A stretch of 60,457 nt of DNA from Bacteroidales bacterium UBA1745 (GTDB lineage: Bacteria > Bacteroidota > Bacteroidia > Bacteroidales > UBA932), in the NCBI GenBank assembly GCA_002314885.1, contig DCHT01000049.1, forward strand, positions 1 through 60,457. The letters run 5' to 3'. Positions 50,809-60,387 of this stretch are shown here, one piece after another (within the stretch, counting starts at the first letter, position 1; each line of letters starts with the position of its first letter). A program made the translations under genes and the position numbers. The notes below the pieces were generated by a model. It saw only the letters and a program-made list of their open reading frames with translations. It was not told where the DNA came from and did not search any database.

Positions 50809-52914
50809 ATGTATAAAATGAAACTGGCGGCCATAGCAGTGATGGCGACGGCTGCCCTCACATCGTGCAAAATGGAGAATCCACTTCTGACTGAATCCAA
50901 ACTGCCTTTCGGTGCTCCGCAGTTTGACAAGATCAAGACCGAGCACTATATGCCTGCCTTCAAGCAGACCATCGAGGAGGCGAGGGCCGAAATCGATGCC
51001 ATCGTGAACAACGAGGAGGCTCCGACTTTCGAAAATACGATCGTCGCCCTTGAGAATTCCGGCCGTGCATACGACCGTGTCAGCAGCATATTCCACAACC
51101 TGATGGAAGCTGATACCAACGACGAGATGCAGCAGATTGCCGAGGATCTCACTCCTATCGCAACTGAGTTCTCAATGTATGTCTCTCTCAACGACAAGCT
51201 CTTCCAGCGCATCAAGGCCGTGTATGAGCAGCGCGATACCCTCGGTCTGGACAAAGACCAGATGAGACTGCTCGAGGATACCTACAAGGGCTTCTCCCGC
51301 AATGGTGCCAACCTCAGCGACGAGGACAAGGAAATCTACAGCAAGCTGGCGGAGGAACTCTCACTGGTGCAGCTCCAGTACAAGAAAAACGTACTCGCAG
51401 CGACCAACGCCTACACCCTCAACCTCACCGACAGCACCGACCTGGCCGGTCTTCCTGACTTCGTTCGCGAGATGGGTGCAGCCGCAGCCCAGGAGAAGGG
51501 CGTGGAAGGCTGGGTATATGACCTGTCCTACCCAAGCTACGCTCCGTTTATGAAGTACAGCACCCGCCGCGACCTGCGCAGGCAGATGTATATGGCATAT
51601 AACACAAAGGCCGTAGGCGGCGAATTCGACAACACCGACAATGCGCGCAAGATCATCGAACTGCGCATCAAGAAGGCCAATATCCTCGGCTATAAGACCT
51701 ATGCCGACTATGCCCTCGAGAACAGGATGGCGAAGAACGCCCCTACAGTGAATGCGTTCCTGGACGAGCTGCTCGAGCCGTCCGTCCCTGCCGCAAAGGC
51801 TGAGGTTGCCGCTATCTATGCGTATGCAAAGGCCAACGGTTTCGAGGACAGCGAACTTATGCCTTGGGATTTCAGCTTCTGGTCTGAGAAGTACAAGGAT
51901 GCCGAGTACGCCATCAGCGACGAGATGCTCAAGCCTTACTTCCGCCTCGAGGACTGCATCGACGCAGTGCTCGGCCTGGCCCACACCCTCTACGGAATCA
52001 ACTTCGTGGAGCGCAAGGACCTGCCTGTCTATCACAAGGACGTGAAGGCCTTCGAAGTGACCGACGCCGACGGCAGCCACCTCGCCCTCTTCTATGCCGA
52101 CTTCTTCCCACGTGCAAGCAAGAGAGGCGGTGCCTGGATGACTGAATTCCGCGGCCAGAGGGTTGTCAACGGCGTGGAAGAGCGTCCGTTCATCACCATC
52201 GTGACCAACTTCACCAAGCCGGCCGGCGACACTCCGTCCCTGCTGACTCACGATGAGCTCACCACCTTCCTCCACGAGTTCGGACACGCCCTCCACGGTA
52301 TGCTCGCAGAGGGTCGCTACGGTTCCCAGACCGGCACTAGCGTGGCACGCGACTTCGTGGAACTCCCTTCACAGATTATGGAAAACTGGGCATACGAACC
52401 AGAATGGCTCAACCAGTTCGCCCAGAACTACCTCACCGGCGAGACCATTCCAGCCGAACTCATCGAGAAGATCGTCGAGTCCAAGAACTACCTCGCAGCC
52501 TACTCACAGGTTCGCCAGCTCCAGTTCGGCATACTCGATATGGCCTGGCATTCCCTCACCGAACTGCCTGCTGAAGGCACAATAGCCTTTGAAAAGAAGG
52601 TTCTGGCTCCGTCAAAGGTCATCTACTCCGACCCTGACTGCTGCACCAGCACCTCCTTCGGCCACATCTTCACCGGCGGCTATGCTGCAGGCTACTACTC
52701 CTACAAGTGGGCAGAGGTCCTCGAGGCCGACGCTTTCTCCCTCTTCAAGGAAAAGGGCATCTTCAACACCGAAGTGGCCAACTCCTTCCGCGAGAACATC
52801 CTCTCCAAGGGCAGCACCGATGACGAGGCAGTCCTCTACCGCAACTTCCGCGGCCACGACCCTCAGCCACGCGCCCTCCTCGAGAAGCTCGGCATCGTTC
52901 CTGCGAGCAAGTAA
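50809..52914 (+). CDS. M3-family peptidyl-dipeptidase lipoprotein (Dcp-like)
   Basis: 701 residues. Signal peptide with lipobox AALTSC (Cys20), then a full M3 peptidase. The start LTESKLPFGAPQFDKIKTEHYMPAFKQTIEEARAEI and the zinc motif HEFGH (489-493, in LTTFLHEFGHALHGML) are diagnostic, with a later ENWAYEPEWL stretch. Dcp removes C-terminal dipeptides from peptides. The lipid anchor places it in the envelope, where it may finish digestion of imported peptides. A start at 50818 is also possible. It ends 6 bp before copy B of the triple-palindrome element. Confidence 0.93.
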   Translation: MYKMKLAAIAVMATAALTSCKMENPLLTESKLPFGAPQFDKIKTEHYMPAFKQTIEEARAEIDAIVNNEEAPTFENTIVALENSGRAYDRVSSIFHNLMEADTNDEMQQIAEDLTPIATEFSMYVSLNDKLFQRIKAVYEQRDTLGLDKDQMRLLEDTYKGFSRNGANLSDEDKEIYSKLAEELSLVQLQYKKNVLAATNAYTLNLTDSTDLAGLPDFVREMGAAAAQEKGVEGWVYDLSYPSYAPFMKYSTRRDLRRQMYMAYNTKAVGGEFDNTDNARKIIELRIKKANILGYKTYADYALENRMAKNAPTVNAFLDELLEPSVPAAKAEVAAIYAYAKANGFEDSELMPWDFSFWSEKYKDAEYAISDEMLKPYFRLEDCIDAVLGLAHTLYGINFVERKDLPVYHKDVKAFEVTDADGSHLALFYADFFPRASKRGGAWMTEFRGQRVVNGVEERPFITIVTNFTKPAGDTPSLLTHDELTTFLHEFGHALHGMLAEGRYGSQTGTSVARDFVELPSQIMENWAYEPEWLNQFAQNYLTGETIPAELIEKIVESKNYLAAYSQVRQLQFGILDMAWHSLTELPAEGTIAFEKKVLAPSKVIYSDPDCCTSTSFGHIFTGGYAAGYYSYKWAEVLEADAFSLFKEKGIFNTEVANSFRENILSKGSTDDEAVLYRNFRGHDPQPRALLEKLGIVPASK

Positions 52915-52920
52915 TCTCGC

Positions 52921-53035
52921 CAACAGTCATCGTTCGCGTGACTGTTAATCAATTTTCTATGCAACAGTCACCAAATCGATGACTGTTGCGGCATTTTTTG
53001 CGTAACAGTCACGCGCGTCGTGACTGTTGGAGCAA
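52921..53035. repeat. 115-bp triple-palindrome element, copy B (inverted)
   Basis: Inverted copy of 49461-49575. AACAGTCA/TGACTGTT pairs frame hairpins at 52922-52946, 52963-52987 and 53004-53028. It begins 7 bp after the M3 peptidase stop codon. The two copies enclose ssb, the zinc-ribbon gene and the peptidase gene. Confidence 0.92.
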
Positions 53036-53042
53036 TCTAGAA

Positions 53043-53075
53043 ACTCCCGGCACAACGTCGGGAGTAATTTTTTGA
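53043..53075 (+). terminator. Terminator after the M3 peptidase gene
   Basis: ACTCCCG (53043-53049) pairs with CGGGAGT (53059-53065), followed by AATTTTTTG. It lies beyond the palindrome element. Confidence 0.75.
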
Positions 53076-53133
53076 TTCTCAGGGCGTTACTCGCGGCGTC
53101 CCACGAAACAACCTTGAAATCACACTCACACCG

Positions 53134-53164
53134 TTGCAATCGCGGAATTTTATCAGTAAATTCG
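53134..53164 (+). promoter_or_regulatory. Possible promoter of the second SusC/SusD operon
   Basis: TTG (53134-53136), 20 bp, then TAAATTCG (53157-53164), one base off TAnnTTTG. The leader to the SusC ATG would be about 105 nt. Nothing else is recognised in 53076-53275. Confidence 0.35.
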
Positions 53165-53275
53165 CTTTTGCTTGTCGGGCATCACCACTAACGTCAGCCC
53201 CAAGCACCACAATCGGACAACACACACAACCAATAACGGTCGAAAGACTAATACAACTAACTAATTCAAATCACA

Positions 53276-56200
53276 ATGAAAGCCAGACATTTGCTTTCTG
53301 TCCTGTTTGTCGCAGCGTCGCTCGTGCTCAGCTCTGCTTTTGCATACGCGCAGACGCGTGCACTCACCGGACAGGTTGTTGATCCCAATGGAGAGCCGCT
53401 TACAGGTGCCTCTCTTATGGTGAAGGGAACAGCCCAGGGCTTCATTACCGATCTGGACGGCAACTTCGAAATCAAGGGAGTCGAGTTCCCGGCTACCTTC
53501 GTGGTGTCGTTCATCGGTTTTTCCGACCAGGAGATCACCCTGAGCGGAAATGAAGCTTCTCCGTACAGAATTGTCCTCAATCCGGACACTAACATCCTCG
53601 ACGATGTCGTGGTCGTAGGTTACGCCACGATGAAGAAGAGGGATCTCGTCGGCGCTGTGGATGCAGTCGGCAGCGAGGTGATCGGCAACCGTGCCAATTC
53701 CAACCTTACCCGTTCACTCCAGGGTGAGGTGGCCGGCCTCAACATCACCTTCAATGACTCCAAGCCATCCCACGGCGGTTCCTACAATGTCCGCGGTACG
53801 ACTTCCATCGGTGCCGGCGGTTCAGCTCTCGTCCTCATCGACGGTGTCGAGGGCAGTATGAACTCCGTCAACCCTCAGGACGTGGCCAGCGTGACTGTCC
53901 TCAAGGATGCTTCTTCAACTGCAGTCTACGGTGCCCGCGGTGCATTCGGTGTGATCCTCATCACCACCAAGAACGCACAGAAGGGTCGTCCGGTTGTGAA
54001 CTACAGCGGTTCAGTCAGCGTCAACACCAGAACAGTCGTTCCTGACAACATCACCGATTCCAACGAGTGGCTCGATTGGTGGATCGCCTGCTACAATGGC
54101 TACTACAACGGCTCCAAGGCCCTCCTCAACCACATCGACTCCAAGGCTCCTTATTCACAGGCCATCTATGACGAGATCCTTCGCCGTAAGAATGACCCAA
54201 CTCTCGCGAAGGTCGAGGAAAGCTATGACGTGGATAAGTTCGGTTGGGCATACTACGACAACAACGACTGGATGAACCAGTTCTACCGCAAGGCCCACGC
54301 TTCCACTGAGCACAATATCTCCGTGTCCGGTGGCGGTGATTTCGCTGACTACTATGTATCCGGCCGTTTCTACGGTTCACAGGGTGTGTTCAAGGTGGGT
54401 AACGAGGACTTCAAGAAGTACAGCCTTCGCGCGAAGGGTACTCTCCGCATCCGTCCTTGGCTCAAGATCACCGAGAATATGAGCTTCTCAATGGATCAGA
54501 ACTACATCCCTATGGGTACCACCAACAACAGTGTGCAGCGTTATATGCAGCACTGCGTGCAGCCAATGGCTCCGCTCCGCAACCCTGACGGTACCTGGAC
54601 TCCTGCAGCCGGTATCTCCGGTTACGCAGCATTCGTAGAGGGCAACAACTACAAGACTGACGACTATATCTATGTCCGCAACAAGGTCGATATCGAAATC
54701 GACATCGTAAAGGACGTGCTCAAGTTCCAGGCTGATTACTCCTACAACTTCACCAGCCGTACCTTGACCCGTATTTCCAATCCTGTGGCCTACTCCCTCA
54801 AGCCTGGCACCATCACCTACACTTCTTCCGATGGCGGCAGCAAGACCCAGACCAACTACGACACCCGCTATCAGGCTACCAACGAGTACCTCACCTGGAC
54901 TCCGCGCCTGGGCGAGAACCACAGCTTCACAGGCCTCGTAGGTTTCAACCTCGAATACGATAACTACCGTACCCTTTCTACCGAGCGTCTCAGCTTCATC
55001 AAGATGGACAAGCCTTCATATTCATTGATGGACGGCGAGGCTACCATCTCAGAGGGCGGTTACCAGTGGGCATACGTAGGTGCATTCTTCCGTGCCAACT
55101 ATTCCTTCAAGAGCCGTTATCTCTTCGAGCTCAGCGGCCGTTATGACGGTTCTTCCAAGTTCCCTTCAAACAGCCGTTGGGGCTTCTTCCCATCCGGTTC
55201 CTTCGGTTGGAGAATCTCTGACGAGCCTTGGATGGCTCCAACCCGCAGATATCTCGACAACCTCAAGCTCAGGGCATCTGCCGGTACAATGGGCAACGGT
55301 AATGTCAGCGCTTACAAGTACAGCTCTGAAATGACTGTCTCAAAGGCTGATGACATCATCCTCGCCGGCGGACTTCCTTCCTACACAGGCATTGCAAGCT
55401 CCATCCCTCAGACCCTTACCTGGGAGAGGTCCACTACCTATGACGCAGGCCTCGATCTCGATATGTTCGGCAACCGTCTGTCCGCTTCCTTCGACTACTA
55501 CATCCGTATGACCACGGATATGTACACTGCAGGTGTCACCCTTCCTGGTGTCTACGGCGCTTCTGCCCCTAAGGGTAACAACGCCGAACTCCGCACCAAC
55601 GGCTGGGAGCTCTCACTCTCCTGGAGGGATGAGATCAAGCTCGGCGGCAAGCCGTTCTCCTACAGCGTCAAGGGTACTCTCTGGGACAGTATGTCCACGA
55701 TCACCAAGTTTGCCGGCAACGATGCGAACTCCTTCGGTAAGATCCAGACCATCATCGACAATATGGGCCAGCCTCAGTACTATGTCGGTATGAAGCTCGG
55801 TGAGATGTGGGGTTACACTGTAGAAGGCCTCTTCAAGGATCAGGAAGACATCGACAACCACGCTACCCAGACCTTCAAGCAGGCTTCCGACAAGAAGACC
55901 CGTCCTGGTCAGGTGAAGTTCGCTGACCTTGACTACAGCGGCAAGATCGATTATGGCAAACTTACTCTCGAAGACCCAGGTGACCTTTCAATCATCGGTA
56001 ACACCACTCCTCGTTATCGCTTCGGTATCAACCTCGCTGCAAACTGGAACGGCATCGGCCTGTCCGTATTCCTCCAGGGCGTAGGCAAGAGGGACTGGTA
56101 TCCTGGCTATGACGCAGGTTACTTCTGGGGCAAGTACGGTCGTCCGTTCTTCTACTTCATCCCTACCATCCACGCCCTCTCCAACCCTACGGTTGCCCAG

Positions 56201-56593
56201 ATGAGCGAGGACGGCAGCGAGTGCTACAACTACGACACCGCATACTGGCCACGTCCTACGACCTACCAGACCAACTCCGATACTGACGCCAACACCGTGC
56301 TCAGTATTCCTAACACCCGTTACAAGCAGAACGCTGCATACGTGCGTGTGAAGAACGTACAGCTCGACTACAGCTTCGACAAGAAGATCTGTGACAAGAT
56401 GCGCATCAGCGGCCTCAAGGTGTTCGTGAACGCTGAGAACCTCTTCTGCTTCACTCCGCTCCACAAGTGGGCTCCTAACCTCGATCCGGAAGGCATCGAC
56501 GGCGGTGACTCAGACTATGGTTCAAGCAGCCTCAACGGCAACTCATATCCTACCCTCAGGACTGTAACTCTCGGTCTTAACTTAACATTCTAG
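53276..56593 (+). CDS. SusC/RagA-family TonB-dependent outer-membrane transporter
   Basis: 1105 residues, the usual large SusC. Signal peptide (about 1-26, ending AFAYAQ), a carboxypeptidase D regulatory-like domain (TGQVVDPNGEPLTGASLMVKGTAQGFITDLDGNFEIKG, about 30-68), the ILDDVVVVGYATMKKRDLVGAVDAV stretch, the plug with VRGTTSIGAGGSALVLIDGVEGSMNSVNPQDVASVTVLKDASSTAVYGARGAFGVILITTK, and a beta-barrel ending in LGLNLTF. It shares the family plan with the SusC at 29457 but is clearly divergent from it. It forms an import complex with the SusD that follows. Substrate unknown. Confidence 0.96.
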   Translation: MKARHLLSVLFVAASLVLSSAFAYAQTRALTGQVVDPNGEPLTGASLMVKGTAQGFITDLDGNFEIKGVEFPATFVVSFIGFSDQEITLSGNEASPYRIVLNPDTNILDDVVVVGYATMKKRDLVGAVDAVGSEVIGNRANSNLTRSLQGEVAGLNITFNDSKPSHGGSYNVRGTTSIGAGGSALVLIDGVEGSMNSVNPQDVASVTVLKDASSTAVYGARGAFGVILITTKNAQKGRPVVNYSGSVSVNTRTVVPDNITDSNEWLDWWIACYNGYYNGSKALLNHIDSKAPYSQAIYDEILRRKNDPTLAKVEESYDVDKFGWAYYDNNDWMNQFYRKAHASTEHNISVSGGGDFADYYVSGRFYGSQGVFKVGNEDFKKYSLRAKGTLRIRPWLKITENMSFSMDQNYIPMGTTNNSVQRYMQHCVQPMAPLRNPDGTWTPAAGISGYAAFVEGNNYKTDDYIYVRNKVDIEIDIVKDVLKFQADYSYNFTSRTLTRISNPVAYSLKPGTITYTSSDGGSKTQTNYDTRYQATNEYLTWTPRLGENHSFTGLVGFNLEYDNYRTLSTERLSFIKMDKPSYSLMDGEATISEGGYQWAYVGAFFRANYSFKSRYLFELSGRYDGSSKFPSNSRWGFFPSGSFGWRISDEPWMAPTRRYLDNLKLRASAGTMGNGNVSAYKYSSEMTVSKADDIILAGGLPSYTGIASSIPQTLTWERSTTYDAGLDLDMFGNRLSASFDYYIRMTTDMYTAGVTLPGVYGASAPKGNNAELRTNGWELSLSWRDEIKLGGKPFSYSVKGTLWDSMSTITKFAGNDANSFGKIQTIIDNMGQPQYYVGMKLGEMWGYTVEGLFKDQEDIDNHATQTFKQASDKKTRPGQVKFADLDYSGKIDYGKLTLEDPGDLSIIGNTTPRYRFGINLAANWNGIGLSVFLQGVGKRDWYPGYDAGYFWGKYGRPFFYFIPTIHALSNPTVAQMSEDGSECYNYDTAYWPRPTTYQTNSDTDANTVLSIPNTRYKQNAAYVRVKNVQLDYSFDKKICDKMRISGLKVFVNAENLFCFTPLHKWAPNLDPEGIDGGDSDYGSSSLNGNSYPTLRTVTLGLNLTF

Positions 56594-56604
56594 GAGGATA
56601 CATT

Positions 56605-58419
56605 ATGAAAAGATATATTATAGCAGCAATCGCACTCTGTATGATGGCTACTTCCTGTGATGATTTCCTCTCCAGGCAGAACCCGAACGCAATTGAGAGC
56701 GAATATTTCTTCACTGACGAATCTTCCCTCAACCTCTACACAAACGGTCTCCTCAGGACCTATTCCACCAAGTTGATCGACTTCATCAACGGTGACCGTT
56801 ATGCAGACACCCAGAACTGGGACGGTGAGTACCTCTATTATACTGACCGCTACGAGGTGAAGGATTACACCAGCTGGAGCTGGACTGCACTCCGCTCCAT
56901 CAACTACTATCTGGAGAGTATGCGCCAGGCTCAGGCCGAGGAGTCCATCCTCAACCACTATGAGGGCGTAGGCCGCGTCTTCCGTGCCCTGTTCTATTTC
57001 GACAAGATCCAGGCCTTCGGCGCTGTGCCTTACTATGACTTCGTGATTGACGACGCCAACACTGAGGCTCTCTACAAGGACCGCGATGCCCGTTCATACG
57101 TATTCGAGAAGGTCTTCGAAGATATTGACTATGCTTGTGACAACTGTCTGACCACCGGCAAGTTCGTGGACAGCCGCACTCTCATCAACAAGTATGTCGC
57201 TCTGGCTCTCAAGGCCCGTATGTGCCTCTTCGAGGGTACCTACCGCAAGTACCATACAGTGGATCCTTCCACCGGAGTTGCCTGGACCGCAGAGGAAAAG
57301 GCTCAGGGTGAGAAGTATCTCAAGGAATGTGCTGACGCCTGCGAGAAGCTCATTGCTTCCGGCGCTTTCAGCCTTTATCCTAAGTACAGGGAAATGTTCA
57401 ACCAGGGCGGCGGCACATCCAACTGTGCTTCAGAGTTCATCTGGGCAAGGGATTATGACACCGAGCTCGCCGTGAACAACACTTCCTACTCCATCAATGA
57501 CTATATGATCAATGCGCAGCACGCACAGTACTCCTTCAACCGTGACTTCGTGATGACTTACCTCTGCACAGACGGTACTCCTTTCACCAGCAAGTACAGC
57601 GGTGACAAGTACTATGAGGTGTCATTCGCTGACGAGTGCAAGGGTCGTGACGCCCGTCTGGCTGGTACCATCCGTACTCCTGGCTTCACCCGTGACGGCG
57701 GCAAGGTACGCTATGCTCCGGACCTCGTGTATGCGAAGACCGGTTACCAGCCTTGCAAGTGGCTCACTGACGACCTTGGCCGTGATGAGATCAATGCCGC
57801 CACTGACACCGACGTTCCGCTTATCCGCTACGCTGAGGTTCTCCTCGCATACGCAGAGGCAAAGGCAGAGCTCGGAGAATGCACCCAGGCTGTATGGGAC
57901 AAGACTATCAAGCCTCTCCGCGAAAGGGGTGGCGTGAAGAGCATCTATCCTACTGAAGCCGATCCATATCTCGTGAACTACTTCCTGAACACCGTGACCG
58001 ATCCGGTCATCCTCGAGGTGCGCCGTGAACGTGGTGTCGAGCTCACTATGGAGAATCAGCGTCAGAGGGACATCCGTCGCTGGCATCTGGGCGAACTTCT
58101 CGTAAAGCCTAAGACCGGTATCTGGATCCCTGCTCTCGAGACTCCTATGGACCTCGACGGTGACGGCAAGAACGACAACGTCGTATCTTCTACCAAGACT
58201 GAGGCTGCCGGCTTGAAGGTGCTTACCGTGAACTACAACGGCTCCACCAAGTCAGGTGCAGGTCATATCCTCTCTGAGGGCGACCACGGTTACATCATCA
58301 CCAGCACCACACTCTGCGACGGTTACAAGTGGGAGGAGAAGAAGTACGTTTATCCTATTCCGCTCTCAAGCGTGACCCTCAACTCCAATCTCACTCAGAA
58401 CTACGGTTGGGAAGAATAA
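56605..58419 (+). CDS. SusD/RagB-family substrate-binding lipoprotein
   Basis: 604 residues. Lipobox ATSC (about Cys18) followed by DDFLSRQNPNAIESEYFFTDE. Typical helical SusD segments: VGRVFRALFYFDKIQAFGAVPYYDFV (about 123-148), RSYVFEKVFEDIDYACDNC, LIRYAEVLLAYAEAKAELGECTQAVWDKTIKPLRERGGV and RRERGVELTMENQRQRDIRRWHLGELL. It lies 11 bp after the SusC gene and 12 bp before the next lipoprotein gene. Full length, no damage seen. Confidence 0.96.
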   Translation: MKRYIIAAIALCMMATSCDDFLSRQNPNAIESEYFFTDESSLNLYTNGLLRTYSTKLIDFINGDRYADTQNWDGEYLYYTDRYEVKDYTSWSWTALRSINYYLESMRQAQAEESILNHYEGVGRVFRALFYFDKIQAFGAVPYYDFVIDDANTEALYKDRDARSYVFEKVFEDIDYACDNCLTTGKFVDSRTLINKYVALALKARMCLFEGTYRKYHTVDPSTGVAWTAEEKAQGEKYLKECADACEKLIASGAFSLYPKYREMFNQGGGTSNCASEFIWARDYDTELAVNNTSYSINDYMINAQHAQYSFNRDFVMTYLCTDGTPFTSKYSGDKYYEVSFADECKGRDARLAGTIRTPGFTRDGGKVRYAPDLVYAKTGYQPCKWLTDDLGRDEINAATDTDVPLIRYAEVLLAYAEAKAELGECTQAVWDKTIKPLRERGGVKSIYPTEADPYLVNYFLNTVTDPVILEVRRERGVELTMENQRQRDIRRWHLGELLVKPKTGIWIPALETPMDLDGDGKNDNVVSSTKTEAAGLKVLTVNYNGSTKSGAGHILSEGDHGYIITSTTLCDGYKWEEKKYVYPIPLSSVTLNSNLTQNYGWEE

Positions 58420-58431
58420 TCCACTATCAAT

Positions 58432-60387
58432 ATGAAAAGATTAGCAATAAACATATTCTGCGCGGCAGCGGCTCTCATCCTGAGCGCCGCCTGCCAGAAG
58501 CAGCCGGACGTGTTCCAGAGGGACACGGACGCTATCAGCGTGGACTGCAATGCCCAGAGCATTACGCACTATGTGCTCGTGAGCGGACATTGGACTCTCG
58601 AAACTGATGAGGACTGGCTCTCCTTCACTCCAGCAGAGGGTGACGGCGATGGTGTTCTCTTCCAGTCATACCTTATCAATATAGCCTACAACAAGGGCGA
58701 GGCCCGCGAAGGCGTATACTATCTCTGCCATAACGGTCAGCGCGCAAGCGTCATCGTCAGCCAGGGCGAGTGTAACTTCAAGTATGGAAAAGTTTCCATC
58801 GAAGGCAACTTCGTAAGGGATGAGGCCAGCACTGCACGTGTACTCGTTGCATACTCCGGCGCATCCGGTGAGGAGAGCATTTCCTACAGCGCAGTCCTCA
58901 GCGGTGTCGGTGCTGCGGGTCTCAGCATTCCTGACGGTACTTATTCCTCCCTCACCCCAGGCAGCGGAAACATCTCAATTCCAATTGAAGGAACTCCTAC
59001 AGCTGAGGGCGACTTCAGTGTAGAAATCAAGCTCGACGGCAAGTCAGTGGGCTCAGCTTCCGCTACCGTTGCAGCTCCTGCAGTTGTCATCGAGACCACG
59101 GTGCTGGCAAAGTGGACCTTTGCAGAGGCTTCCAATGCAGACAAGAAGGCAGAACTTACCGCCGCATATCCTTCTTGGGCTTCAGATAAATATCTCGATG
59201 CATTCGAGGGCAAGGGCCGTCTGAGCATCTACGAGCCTGAAGGCAAGACCCTCGCGAAGGTTACCGGTTGCAGCTTTGCTGACGGTCACCTCTACTTCAA
59301 GGGTATGCAGCAGGACGACGCAGTCCTCTTTACTGTTCCTTGCACTCTCTCCGCAGGTTCAGCCGTAACTTTCAAGGGCTGTATGGGTGGTGCCGGCTCA
59401 TCAGCCGCATACTACCTTGCAGAATACTCTCTGGATGGTTCAACCTGGACTGAATGCCCTGGCGCAACTACCTCTACCTTCTATGCAATGACCTTCAACT
59501 GGCACTGCAAGACTGAGGACAACATCACGGACTGCAACAATGGCAACTTCAACGTAACCTTCACTCCTGGTGCAGTTACTGATAAGCTCTATGTACGTCT
59601 CCGTGTCCCTGCAAACCTCCGTATGAACCACACTGAGACAACTCAGGCCATCAACACCTCTCCTGCTTCCTCACGCTTCAAGGGCGAACTCTCCCTCGTG
59701 GCTAGCGAGGCTGGCGGTGAGTCCGGATTCTCCGGCATCCCTTGCGGATGGAACTTCTATGCTCTCGGAATGGACGCCGCAGCCGCTCAGACTTCTGACT
59801 ATGCAAAGAACTGGTTCAACAACCTGGAGTCTTCTGCATACGTACCGGCTACAATGGGTGATAACTCCGGCGCAAAGTTCGAGTCTGTTTTCGTTTCCGG
59901 AACCTGTGCAGGCCGTACTTTAAACCCATCTATGCAGGCAAAGGGTCTCCTCCCTGGCGACTACTGGCTCGCAACCATTCCTGTTACCGGCCTCGCGGCT
60001 GGTACCAAGCTCGACATCGAGGTGGCTTGCGGCGGTGCGGGCGGATCTGTCGGATACTACATTATGGAGTATTCTGCCGATGCATTCACCTGGACTGAGG
60101 TTCCTGGTGCCGTCGAGGCTACCCGTGGTACTGACACCTTCAAGACGCATCTTTGGAACACCCCAAGCTCAATCAGTATGGCTGGCTACACCAACACCAG
60201 GAAGTCCTACGACAAGGCTACTGATGATACCCATCAGATCTATCAGATAGAGGCTCCGGCCATCGAATCCGGCAATCTCTATTTCCGTCTCGTCGTCCTC
60301 AAGTACAGGGCAACTCCTGATTCCACAGCTGAAGTAAGTGCCGGTTGGACTGACATCAAGGGCTTCGAGGTTACTGTAGCCAAGTAA
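58432..60387 (+). CDS. BACON-domain surface lipoprotein with a duplicated module
   Basis: 651 residues. Lipobox LSAAC (Cys21). A BACON-like domain at about 28-113 (VLVSGHWTLETDEDWLSFTPAEGDGDG). Two related beta-rich modules follow, about 220-420 and 425-650. They share the pattern CMGGAGSSAAYYLAEYSLDGSTWTECPGA (317-345) and CGGAGGSVGYYIMEYSADAFTWTEVPGA (534-561), probably jelly-roll carbohydrate-binding folds. Position after SusCD suggests a surface glycan-binding accessory. Its stop overlaps the start of the next gene by one base (TAATG). Confidence 0.75.
   Translation: MKRLAINIFCAAAALILSAACQKQPDVFQRDTDAISVDCNAQSITHYVLVSGHWTLETDEDWLSFTPAEGDGDGVLFQSYLINIAYNKGEAREGVYYLCHNGQRASVIVSQGECNFKYGKVSIEGNFVRDEASTARVLVAYSGASGEESISYSAVLSGVGAAGLSIPDGTYSSLTPGSGNISIPIEGTPTAEGDFSVEIKLDGKSVGSASATVAAPAVVIETTVLAKWTFAEASNADKKAELTAAYPSWASDKYLDAFEGKGRLSIYEPEGKTLAKVTGCSFADGHLYFKGMQQDDAVLFTVPCTLSAGSAVTFKGCMGGAGSSAAYYLAEYSLDGSTWTECPGATTSTFYAMTFNWHCKTEDNITDCNNGNFNVTFTPGAVTDKLYVRLRVPANLRMNHTETTQAINTSPASSRFKGELSLVASEAGGESGFSGIPCGWNFYALGMDAAAAQTSDYAKNWFNNLESSAYVPATMGDNSGAKFESVFVSGTCAGRTLNPSMQAKGLLPGDYWLATIPVTGLAAGTKLDIEVACGGAGGSVGYYIMEYSADAFTWTEVPGAVEATRGTDTFKTHLWNTPSSISMAGYTNTRKSYDKATDDTHQIYQIEAPAIESGNLYFRLVVLKYRATPDSTAEVSAGWTDIKGFEVTVAK

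Noticed and set aside
49461..53035. Insertion sequence or composite transposon bounded by inverted repeats
   Set aside because: No transposase or recombinase gene lies between the repeats; the enclosed genes are ssb, a zinc-ribbon gene and a peptidase. Kept as an unexplained element instead.
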